Shown: piece by piece, positions 1 to 6,326 of the stretch
How positions within the stretch are numbered: the stretch's first letter is position 1
Layout: the number at the start of each line of letters is the position of its first letter
Origin: Selenomonadaceae bacterium
Lineage (GTDB): Bacteria > Bacillota > Negativicutes > Selenomonadales > Selenomonadaceae
Assembly (NCBI GenBank): GCA_016280345.1
Contig: JAEEGN010000297.1
Coordinates: forward strand, 1 to 12,551
DNA length: 12,551 nt
Direction of reading: 5' to 3'
Notes under the pieces: generated by a model
The model's database searches: none
Told to the model about the DNA's origin: nothing
Seen by the model: the letters and a program-made list of their open reading frames with translations, nothing else
Made by a program: the position numbers and the translations under genes

Positions 1-1
1 C

Positions 2-613
2 GAGTTCGTCGAGATTGACGGGCTGGAGCGCCTGCGGGATGGTCTGGCCCTGGGCCGGGGCGGCGTCATTGCCCTTCCTCACAGCGGCAACTGGGAGCTG
101 ATGGGCGGTGCGCTGGCGCAGGCGGGCATTCCCCTCGTCGGCGTCGCCATGCGGCAGAAGGAGGGCGGATTCGACCGCTTCATCAACGAGTACCGACGCT
201 TCGTCGGCATGCACATCACTTATAAGGACAACGTGCGGGAGATGTTCGAGTTCCTGAAACAGGGCTGGCTCATTGGCCTCTTGATGGACCAGGACGTGGG
301 GCTCCGGGACGGCATCATCTTCGACTGGTTTGGGCGGCCCACGAACTTCGTCCAGGGACCGGCGACACTGGCCCGCTACCGCAACGCGCCGATTTTCCCC
401 GGCTACATCCACCGCCTGCCGGACGGCCGCCACCGCATCGTCATCCAGCCGCCGATTTTCGTGGAACGAACGAAGGACAAGGCGGCCGACATCCGCAAGA
501 CGATGATCGAGGTGAGCCGCGTCCTGGAGCAGAATATCCGCCAATACCCGGAGGAATGGTTCTGGCTGCACGACCGCTGGAAGTCGGTACGCAACGCCGG
601 GCTGGAGGGATGA
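2..613 (+). CDS. Lipid A biosynthesis acyltransferase (LpxL/HtrB family), 5'-truncated by the window edge
   Basis: This is the C-terminal 203 residues of a lysophospholipid/lipid A acyltransferase; family members usually have about 290-310 residues, so roughly the first third is missing. The reading frame is open from base 2 to a TGA at 611-613. The visible N-terminal part carries the catalytic HX4E motif as PHSGNWEL (His27, Glu32 of the fragment; His codon at 80-82). Further on are LLMDQDVG and the FGRPTNFVQGPATLARYRNAP segment, which matches the conserved FfGrpa...gpa-LA block. Known family role: membrane-associated transfer of a secondary acyl chain from acyl-ACP to a lipid A precursor at the inner face of the inner membrane. 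Its presence implies LPS and an outer membrane. It is followed 41 nt later by a HAD phosphatase gene on the same strand, so the two probably share a transcript. Which of LpxL, LpxM or LpxP it is cannot be told from this fragment. Confidence 0.9.
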   Translation, partial: EFVEIDGLERLRDGLALGRGGVIALPHSGNWELMGGALAQAGIPLVGVAMRQKEGGFDRFINEYRRFVGMHITYKDNVREMFEFLKQGWLIGLLMDQDVGLRDGIIFDWFGRPTNFVQGPATLARYRNAPIFPGYIHRLPDGRHRIVIQPPIFVERTKDKAADIRKTMIEVSRVLEQNIRQYPEEWFWLHDRWKSVRNAGLEG

Positions 614-654
614 CGGCCGCGGAAAAGGGCCTGGCACGGGGAAAGGAGCCCTTC

Positions 655-1293
655 ATGTACGAATGTTATCTCTTTGATTTCGACTATACGCTGGTGGATT
701 CCGGCGAGGGCATCGTCGGCTGCTTTCAGCGGGTGCTGCGGGATCTGGGGCGGCCGGCGGCGAAGCCCGACGACGTCAGGCGCACCATCGGTCTGCCGAT
801 GCCGGTGGCCGTGGGGCGCATCCTGGAGACGGAGGACGAAGCGGTGATCGCAGATTTCATCCGCCGCTATCAGCCCTACGCTGATCAGTTCATGACCGCC
901 GGCACGCATTTCTACCCGGAGACGTTGCCGGCGTTGCGGGCTTTGCGGCGGCAGGGGAAGAAAATCGCCATCATCTCCTCCAAGACAAGCCACCGCATCC
1001 GGGAGAAGCTGGATCGGGACAACGTGGCGTCGCTGGTGGATTTCGTCATCGGTTGCCGCGAAGTGGCGGCGCTGAAGCCGGACCCCGAGGGAATCCGGCA
1101 GGCGCTTTCCCGCCTCGGGCTCTCCTCCAACTCGGCCATCTACGTCGGCGACAGCGAGGTGGACGCCGCCGCCGCCGAGAACGCTGCCGTCGCCTTCGCC
1201 GGCGTTACCACCGGCACGACGCCGGCGGAGGTCCTGGCGCGCTATCCCCACGTCCGCATCATGTCCCGTCTGGACGAGCTGCCGGGACTGTGA
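655..1293 (+). CDS. HAD-superfamily hydrolase, phosphoglycolate phosphatase-like
   Basis: A 212-residue soluble HAD subfamily IA phosphatase. All four HAD motifs are visible: FDFDYTLVDS with nucleophile Asp8 and acid Asp10; IISSK with Ser108/109; Lys141 in ALKPDPEG; and YVGDSEVD with Asp166 and Asp170. A helical cap occupies roughly residues 18-85. The closest named families are phosphoglycolate phosphatase (Gph) and pyrophosphatase PpaX, but the substrate cannot be read from the motifs. The start is set at the ATG at 655 because AAGGAG (643-648) lies 6 nt upstream. The in-frame ATG at 610, overlapping the acyltransferase stop, has its GGAGG almost touching the start codon and would add residues before the usual N-terminal HAD strand. 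Probably co-transcribed with the acyltransferase gene. Hairpins and a U-tract terminator follow downstream. Confidence 0.9.
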   Translation: MYECYLFDFDYTLVDSGEGIVGCFQRVLRDLGRPAAKPDDVRRTIGLPMPVAVGRILETEDEAVIADFIRRYQPYADQFMTAGTHFYPETLPALRALRRQGKKIAIISSKTSHRIREKLDRDNVASLVDFVIGCREVAALKPDPEGIRQALSRLGLSSNSAIYVGDSEVDAAAAENAAVAFAGVTTGTTPAEVLARYPHVRIMSRLDELPGL

Positions 1294-1377
1294 GAGAACC
1301 ACCCGGGCGAAACGGGAATAAACGGTCGCGGTGTCCTGGGGGGCAGGTTGAACCGATGGCGCCGTTTCGGATTTTTC

Positions 1378-1465
1378 GCCGGAAGCGGGAATCCCGCCGG
1401 CCTGACGACGACGCGTTCCGGCGGGGATGGGTCTGCCCGCCGCAAAAAGCCGGTGAGAATACCGG
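1378..1465 (+). other. Cluster of stable hairpins upstream of a terminator (possible structured RNA or 3'UTR)
   Basis: Three strong inverted repeats lie in tandem. GCGGG-AAT-CCCGC (1385-1397) is flanked by GCCG/CGGC. CGGCGGG/CCCGCCG (1419-1425 with 1436-1442) forms 7 bp around a 10-nt loop. CCGGT-GAGAAT-ACCGG (1450-1465) abuts the terminator stem. They sit between the HAD gene and the terminator. No known riboswitch core could be matched with confidence. The cluster may be a structured 3'UTR, a small RNA, or folding typical of GC-rich sequence. Confidence 0.35.
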
Positions 1466-1502
1466 ACGAGTACCTTCCAGCTCGTGAAGGTGCTCGTTTT
1501 TT
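1466..1502 (+). terminator. Rho-independent terminator after the acyltransferase-HAD transcript
   Basis: An 11-bp stem (ACGAGTACCTT at 1466-1476 with AAGGTGCTCGT at 1487-1497, one G-U pair) closes a 10-nt loop and runs straight into six T residues (1497-1502). The loop contains CTCGT (1481-1485), which could pair with ACGAG instead, giving an alternative shorter hairpin without an adjacent U tract. The probable role is to end the HAD transcript. Confidence 0.75.
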
Positions 1503-1733
1503 ATTGCCTGATGACGGCATGGGAATGATATCGCTGACGCCGAAGCGTGTGTTTGGAAGCAGAAAAGTATGCGTTATCCAAAAGCGATACACAATTCAAT
1601 GCCGTTACGCTTTACGGGAAAACGGCCATGGAAAACGTGCAGCGGCATGATTACGCCGGCGCATTGAAGGGCACCGCGTCGGTCACTTTCTCAGGCGAGG
1701 GGCGCGGCGCACTTTGTTTCGCGTAAAACTCAA

Positions 1734-1770
1734 AAAAGGACGGCTTCTTTGCGGGGCCGCTCTTTTGTTT
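1734..1770 (+). terminator. Possible weak Rho-independent terminator
   Basis: AAAAG (1734-1738) and CGGC (1741-1744) pair with GCCG (1756-1759) and CTTTT (1762-1766) across an 11-nt loop. One mismatch and one G-U pair interrupt the stem, and a T-rich tail (CTTTTGTTTT) follows. It lies just after the TAA of the unassigned 1538-1726 frame. It could end a short transcript from the gap or act as an attenuator before the kinase gene. The interrupted stem keeps confidence low. Confidence 0.35.
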
Positions 1771-1776
1771 TCGATT

Positions 1777-1824
1777 CTCTGCCAGGCAGGAGAATTCCGT
1801 TTTTTGTCGAATGCTTGCGCAGAG
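1777..1824 (+). promoter_or_regulatory. Stem-loop presenting a TGTCGAA (0A-box-like) sequence upstream of the kinase
   Basis: CTCTGC (1777-1782) pairs with GCAGAG (1819-1824). After a 3-nt bulge, GCAGG (1786-1790) pairs with CTTGC (1814-1818, one G-U). This encloses a 23-nt loop with a T-rich run and TGTCGAA (1805-1811). TGTCGAA is identical to the consensus box of the response regulator Spo0A in endospore-forming Firmicutes. The element ends 34 nt before the kinase start codon. Whether it works as DNA (protein binding) or RNA (leader structure) cannot be told here. Confidence 0.35.
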
Positions 1825-1858
1825 GCGAAACAACCGGCTGGTGAAGGAAGTGGTTCGT

Positions 1859-4800
1859 ATGCGTAAATGCGTGATGTCTCTGTTCCTCGTCTTCTCGCTC
1901 CTGCTGGCGGCAGCGCAGCCGGTGGGCGCCGAAAGCGGCTCCCCCACGATTCGCGTCGGCTATTACGAGAACGGCGCCTTTCAGTCGGGCGCCGAGCCGG
2001 GCGCGATACGCCGGGGCTCCGCCTACGAATACTACCGCAAGATTTCCGAATATACGGGTTGGCAGTACGAGTACGTGTACGGCGGGTTCACCGACCTGTA
2101 CCAAATGCTTCTCAACGGGGAAATCGACCTTTTGGCGGGGCTTGCCAAGACGGAGAGCCGCATCGGCGTCATCGGCTACCCGGAGTTTCCCATGGGCAGC
2201 GAAACTTACAACATGGTGAAGCACAGCGATGACGACAGGATCACCACGTCGTACGCGACGCTGAACGGGAAACGGATCGGCGCGCTGGACAGCGCCATCG
2301 TGCAGGCGCTTCGCAAATTCCTCGACGAGCACCAAATCGACGCCGAGATAGCCGTCTATCCCGACCACCAGAGCCTGCTGGAAGCCTTCCAATGGCACCG
2401 GGTCGATACAATGGTGGCGGAAAGCGACGGCAGCGACGGGCAGGAAGACACTACGCTGCTTTACGCGTTTGGCTCTTCGGATTATTATCTCTGCGTGAGC
2501 GCCTCCCGGCCGGATCTCCTGGCCGCGCTGTCGAGCGCCCAGGAGCGGATGATGGTGGAGGAGCCGAATTTCATCAATTCCCTCAAGATCAAGTACGACA
2601 TAGTAAATCCGAAGCTGTCCGACGTGGAAAAAGCCTGGGTCGAGGGGCACAGCGTTCTGCGCGTCGGCTATCTCAATCATTATCTGCCTTACAGCGATAC
2701 GGACGACACGGGACAGGCCACGGGCTTCGTCCGCATCCTCGTGCCCCAGATCCTGGAAGAGCTGGGAATCTTGCGCCTGGAGGTTACCTATACCGGCTAT
2801 GACAATTATGACGACATGATCAGCGCGATGAACGCCGGTGCGATAGACGTGGCGTTTCCCGTGGGCGGCGGCCTCTATTTCTCGGAGGAGAGCGGCATCT
2901 ACCAGTCCTATCCCGTCATCTCGCTCAACGCGGACCTGGTCTTCAGCGAGAAGAATGGCCGCTATATGCTGCAAACCTTCGCGGTGAACCGGAACAACCG
3001 CATGCAGTCTTACTTTGTCACGTCGTATTTCCCCAATGCCATGATCTTCTCCTGTTCTTCCACGGCAGAGTGCCTGACTGCGGTGGCGGATGGGACCGTG
3101 TCCTGTACGCTGGTCAACGCGCTCCGGGCCAATGATATCCTCAAGAACCGCAAATATCGCGGGCTTTCCCTGAAACCGCTGAATCATCCCGACAACCATT
3201 CCTTCGGGGTGAGCGTCGGCAACGAAGCTCTCCTGAAACTCCTGAACCGGGGCGTGAACGTCATCGGCAAGGATCGGCTGGAAGCCCTTTCCAACCGCCA
3301 TATCAGCGGGCTCTATTCCCCTTCCCTGTATGATACGCTGATGGACAATCTGTGGCTGCTCGGCCTTCTGATCGCGACGCTGTCGCTTCTGGTGGTGGCG
3401 TTTTTCGCCCGGGAGTCCTCGCACGCCAAGCGCCGCATGATGGAAAGGGAGAAGGCCAGCCAGGTGCTGGAGGAGACGAACAAGGAGCTGGACAGGCACA
3501 AGCAGGCGCTCATCGCGTCCAACGCACAGCTCGCCGTCTCGGCGCAAAAGGAGCAGGCGGCGAACATGGCGAAGTCGCAGTTCCTCTCGAATATGTCCCA
3601 CGAGATCCGCACGCCGATCAACGCCATCATGGGCATGGACGAAATGATCCTGCGGGAGACGCGGGACGGGGCGATCCGCGAGTACGCCGAGAATATCCGC
3701 ACCGCCAGCGCCAGCCTTTTGGGGCTGATCAACGACATCCTCGATTTCTCGAAAATCGAGGCGGGCAAGCTGGAGATCATCCCGGTGGAATACGAGCTCA
3801 GCTCCGTGCTGAACAACCTCGTGACCATGGTGCGCATGCGGGCGGAGAAGAAGGGTCTGACGCTTTCCGTCGAGGCGTCGCCGGATTTGCCGTCGCTGCT
3901 GTTCGGCGACGAGATCCGGCTGAAACAGGTCGTGACGAATATCCTGACGAACGCCGTCAAATACACGGAAAAGGGCGGCGTGACGCTGCGCGTGTCCTTT
4001 GAGAAAGCGGACGGGCAGACTATCCGCCTGCGCTTTTCCGTCCAGGACACGGGCATCGGCATCAAGCCCGAGGATCTCGAGAAGCTGTTCAACGCCTTTG
4101 AGCGCATCGAGGAAGAGCGGAATCGCACCATCGAGGGCACCGGCCTCGGCATGAACATCACGAAGCGGCTGCTGGACCTGATGGGCAGCCAGCTCGAAGT
4201 CGCCAGCGTTTACGGCGAGGGCTCGACCTTTTCCTTTACCGTGGAGCAGCGCGTGGTGGATTGGGCGCCCATCGGCGATTTTGAGCAGGCGTATCGGAGA
4301 ACGATTGCCCAGCAGCACGCCTACCATGAGTGCTTTACCGCGCCGGAAGCCCGCGTGCTCGTGGTGGACGATACGAAAATGAACCTGACCGTCATGCGGG
4401 GGCTGCTGAAGGCGACGAAGGTGCGGCTCGACGAAGCGGAAAACGGTCAGGAATGTCTCACGCTGACGGAAAAGACAAAGTACGACGTGATTTTCCTCGA
4501 CCACCGGATGCCGGGCATGGACGGCGTGGAAACGCTGGCGGCGCTGCGGGCGCAGCCCGGCGGCAAGAACGGGGAGACGCCCGTGGTCTGCCTGACGGCC
4601 AACGCCATTTCCGGCGCGCGGGAGTGGTACATGGAGCAGGGATTCAACGATTACCTGACAAAGCCGATCAGCGGCGAACAGCTGGAGGCGATGCTGCTCA
4701 AGCATCTGCCGCCGGAACGTGTGACGCTGGCCGACGCGGGCGACGCCCGGGAGGAGCGCGAGGGCGCGCTTCCCGCGTGGCTGGCGTCCTCTCCCGAAAC

Positions 4801-5365
4801 AGCCAGCGTGATCGACGCCAAGACGGGGCTGCAATATTGCGGATCGGTGGAGAACTATCTGGCGGTGCTGCGCGCGTTCCGGGAATCGGCGGCGGAAAAC
4901 GCCGAAGACATCCAGCGTCTCTTCGAGGCGGAAGATTGGCAAAACTATACCACCAAAGTCCACGCTCTGAAAAGCTCGGCCCGCATCATCGGCGCCGCGG
5001 AGCTCTCCGAGCGCGCGGCCCGGCTGGAAGACGCGGGCAACCGGCTCTACTTGGAGGAAATCGGGAAAGACACGCCGGCGCTCCTCGCGCTCTATCGCGC
5101 CGTCGGCAAAGCCCTCGCGCCGCTGGAAGAGCCGAAGCGGGATGATTCCGACCTGCCGGAGATCGACAAGGCGGCGCTCCATGAGGCATACACGGCCATC
5201 AAAGAGATGGCGGCGACCTTCGACTACGACAGCATCCAATTCATCCTGGCGGAGCTCGCCGAAAGCCGCGTGCCGAAAGAGGAAGCGGCGCGCTATGCCC
5301 GCCTCGTCGAAGCGGCGAAAAAGCCGGACTGGGACGCGCTGAAAGCGATCCTGGAAGAAGTCTGA
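1859..5365 (+). CDS. Hybrid sensor histidine kinase with tandem periplasmic solute-binding domains, REC and HPt
   Basis: A 1168-residue multidomain sensor of the BvgS/EvgS-like class. Order: signal peptide or N-terminal anchor (1-24, ending PVGA); solute-binding family 3 domain 1 (about 30-255); domain 2 (about 262-485, beginning LRVGYLNHYLPY); transmembrane helix 498-517; coiled coil (about 520-570); HisKA with phosphoacceptor His581 in SNMSHEIRTP; HATPase with N box (about 688-703, ILTNAVKYTEKGG), DTGIG (Asp730) and EGTGLGM (about 759-765); receiver with VVDD and Asp881 in FLDHRMPGMDG; HPt with His1035 in VHALKSSAR; then a helical tail of about 75 residues. No PAS or HAMP domain is apparent. 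It should bind small solutes in the periplasm and run a His-Asp-His relay to a separate regulator. The start at 1859 is chosen for AAGGAAG 8 nt upstream and the signal peptide beginning MRKC; an in-frame ATG at 1811 would add 16 charged residues before it. It converges on a REC-REC gene, its likely partner. The ligand is unknown. Confidence 0.93.
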   Translation: MRKCVMSLFLVFSLLLAAAQPVGAESGSPTIRVGYYENGAFQSGAEPGAIRRGSAYEYYRKISEYTGWQYEYVYGGFTDLYQMLLNGEIDLLAGLAKTESRIGVIGYPEFPMGSETYNMVKHSDDDRITTSYATLNGKRIGALDSAIVQALRKFLDEHQIDAEIAVYPDHQSLLEAFQWHRVDTMVAESDGSDGQEDTTLLYAFGSSDYYLCVSASRPDLLAALSSAQERMMVEEPNFINSLKIKYDIVNPKLSDVEKAWVEGHSVLRVGYLNHYLPYSDTDDTGQATGFVRILVPQILEELGILRLEVTYTGYDNYDDMISAMNAGAIDVAFPVGGGLYFSEESGIYQSYPVISLNADLVFSEKNGRYMLQTFAVNRNNRMQSYFVTSYFPNAMIFSCSSTAECLTAVADGTVSCTLVNALRANDILKNRKYRGLSLKPLNHPDNHSFGVSVGNEALLKLLNRGVNVIGKDRLEALSNRHISGLYSPSLYDTLMDNLWLLGLLIATLSLLVVAFFARESSHAKRRMMEREKASQVLEETNKELDRHKQALIASNAQLAVSAQKEQAANMAKSQFLSNMSHEIRTPINAIMGMDEMILRETRDGAIREYAENIRTASASLLGLINDILDFSKIEAGKLEIIPVEYELSSVLNNLVTMVRMRAEKKGLTLSVEASPDLPSLLFGDEIRLKQVVTNILTNAVKYTEKGGVTLRVSFEKADGQTIRLRFSVQDTGIGIKPEDLEKLFNAFERIEEERNRTIEGTGLGMNITKRLLDLMGSQLEVASVYGEGSTFSFTVEQRVVDWAPIGDFEQAYRRTIAQQHAYHECFTAPEARVLVVDDTKMNLTVMRGLLKATKVRLDEAENGQECLTLTEKTKYDVIFLDHRMPGMDGVETLAALRAQPGGKNGETPVVCLTANAISGAREWYMEQGFNDYLTKPISGEQLEAMLLKHLPPERVTLADAGDAREEREGALPAWLASSPETASVIDAKTGLQYCGSVENYLAVLRAFRESAAENAEDIQRLFEAEDWQNYTTKVHALKSSARIIGAAELSERAARLEDAGNRLYLEEIGKDTPALLALYRAVGKALAPLEEPKRDDSDLPEIDKAALHEAYTAIKEMAATFDYDSIQFILAELAESRVPKEEAARYARLVEAAKKPDWDALKAILEEV

Positions 5366-5395
5366 TTCATGCGGGAACAGCGTTTCGATGCACGG

Positions 5396-5450
5396 GCAAA
5401 AACAAGAACGAGGGGGCGGCGTTGGGCCGTCCCCTCGTTCTTGTTTTTGC
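5396..5450. terminator. Bidirectional terminator between the convergent kinase and regulator genes
   Basis: A perfect 20-bp inverted repeat (5396-5415 with 5431-5450) is extended inward by a G-T pair and CGGC/GCCG to a 25-bp hairpin with a 5-nt loop (5421-5425). The outer part of the stem is A-rich on the left arm and T-rich on the right, so each strand's transcript ends in GGGG/CCCC pairing followed by a U-rich 3' arm, as expected of a two-way intrinsic terminator. It begins 30 nt after the kinase stop and ends at the base next to the regulator's stop codon (5451-5453). Confidence 0.9.
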
Positions 5451-6233
5451 TCAGTTCGGCGTTTCATGCAGCTGCTCGTATTTCTTTTTCTCGAAGAAGT
5501 CATCCAACGCTTTGAGGAGCGCTGCCTGGTCCATCGACTTCAGGAGGTACCCGTCCGGTTTCAGGGCGAGAACCTTCATCACGCTTTCCCGATCACCCTT
5601 GCCGGTCAGGAAAATGACGGGGATGGCCTCCACCTTGGTCTCGCTGCGTATCATTTCCAGCACCTGCGGACCGCTTATCACCGGCATCTCGTAGTCGAGG
5701 AGGATCAGGTCGGGCTTGTTGTCCGCGATGTACATCAGCGCCTGCGCTCCCGAGGAGAGAATCGTGACCCGGTATTTGCCGGCGAGCCAGGTCTTGACCG
5801 TTTTCTGGAAGGTGTTGTCGTCATCGACGAGCAGGATGTTCTTCTTGCGCGCGTTCTCGTCGTTGACCTGCATCAAACGGGCCAGCGTGTCAAGCAATTT
5901 CTTGATGTCCAGCGGGCGCTCGAAGCGGGCCGCGATCAGCGCCGGGGAAATCGTCGTTTCCACCGTCGCCATCTCCGCCGGGGTGCCCAGCAGGATCAGG
6001 AGTTTTTCCTCTTCCACGCAGAGGTCTTTGAGGTAAACGAGCAAATCGGAAGCGTCAAATACATAGTCGCCGAGATAGAGCAGGAAAATGTCGGACTCCT
6101 TCCGGCCGCCGTTCACCGCCGCGACCGTCGCGTCCACGGGCATAACCGAATACCCGGCCTCTTCCAGATTCTTCACGATGGCGTTGACCATGAAGGACGC
6201 GCCGTTTCTGATCATTATCACTTTCTTTTCCAC
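5451..6233 (-). CDS. Response regulator with a degenerate receiver fused to an intact receiver (REC-REC)
   Basis: A 260-residue cytoplasmic protein made only of two CheY-like folds. The C-terminal receiver (about 131-250) has the full set: Asp137-139 (LLVDDD), phosphoacceptor Asp180 in ILLDYEMP, Thr210 in IFLTGKG, and Lys232 in YLLKS. The N-terminal domain (about 4-120) keeps the pattern but not the chemistry: MIRNG stands where the acidic pair should be, Tyr53 falls at the expected Asp position (FLLYLGD), and RP replaces KP (FERPLDIKKLL). No DNA-binding, GGDEF or other output domain is present, so output is probably by protein contact. The start is GTG at 6231-6233; AGGAGG (6243-6248, read on the minus strand) lies 9 nt upstream. 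It converges on the hybrid kinase gene, making it a candidate acceptor from the kinase's HPt domain. It lies 93 nt downstream of the export operon on the same strand but has its own promoter. Confidence 0.9.
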   Translation of the reverse strand: MEKKVIMIRNGASFMVNAIVKNLEEAGYSVMPVDATVAAVNGGRKESDIFLLYLGDYVFDASDLLVYLKDLCVEEEKLLILLGTPAEMATVETTISPALIAARFERPLDIKKLLDTLARLMQVNDENARKKNILLVDDDNTFQKTVKTWLAGKYRVTILSSGAQALMYIADNKPDLILLDYEMPVISGPQVLEMIRSETKVEAIPVIFLTGKGDRESVMKVLALKPDGYLLKSMDQAALLKALDDFFEKKKYEQLHETPN

Positions 6234-6278
6234 GTCCGGCTTCCTCCTGCTTTTCCAGATACATCATACTGCTTCACT

Positions 6279-6307
6279 ATTATATACGGTGACGGCGGGA
6301 TGCGCAA
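6279..6307 (-). promoter_or_regulatory. Predicted sigma-70-type promoter of the REC-REC gene
   Basis: Read on the minus strand, a perfect TATAAT (6279-6284) lies 17 nt after TTGCGC (6302-6307), a weak -35 with TTG intact. Transcription would start near 6272, about 40 nt before the GTG start codon. No terminator is evident between the upstream permease stop (6327) and this site, so read-through from the export operon is also possible. Confidence 0.6.
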
Positions 6308-6326
6308 GAGACGCGATGGGGGAATC

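Larger units (their letters stand above)
1503..1858. other. Intergenic region without a convincing gene, upstream of the hybrid kinase
   Basis: About 355 bases separate the terminator from the kinase start. They hold a frame (1538-1726, +) that reads as plausible protein (contains TAMENVQRHDYAGALKG, ends TAA at 1724-1726) but has no ribosome binding site or clear start. A terminator-like hairpin (1734-1770) follows it, then a stem-loop (1777-1824) just before the kinase start. The frame may be the worn 3' end of a lost gene. I found no good -35/-10 pair for the kinase gene here. Confidence 0.3.

Noticed and set aside
1294..1365. Possible c-di-GMP (GEMM-I) riboswitch, because of a GCAGGTTGAACCGATGG stretch resembling the 3' end of that motif
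   Set aside because: The conserved GACGCAAAGC core is not present, the helices cannot be laid out convincingly, and the position is just downstream of a gene rather than directly before one.
1440..1500. Possible cobalamin riboswitch, from CCGGTGAGAATACCGG
   Set aside because: Only the P5-like hairpin fits. GGGAA lies over 50 nt away and the downstream conserved core is absent. The following hairpin is better read as a plain terminator.
1730..5503. A 1257-codon open frame on the minus strand opposite the hybrid kinase gene
   Set aside because: It mirrors the kinase gene codon for codon, is rich in Arg, His and Gln as GC3-driven antisense frames are, shows no domain, and runs through the shared terminator.
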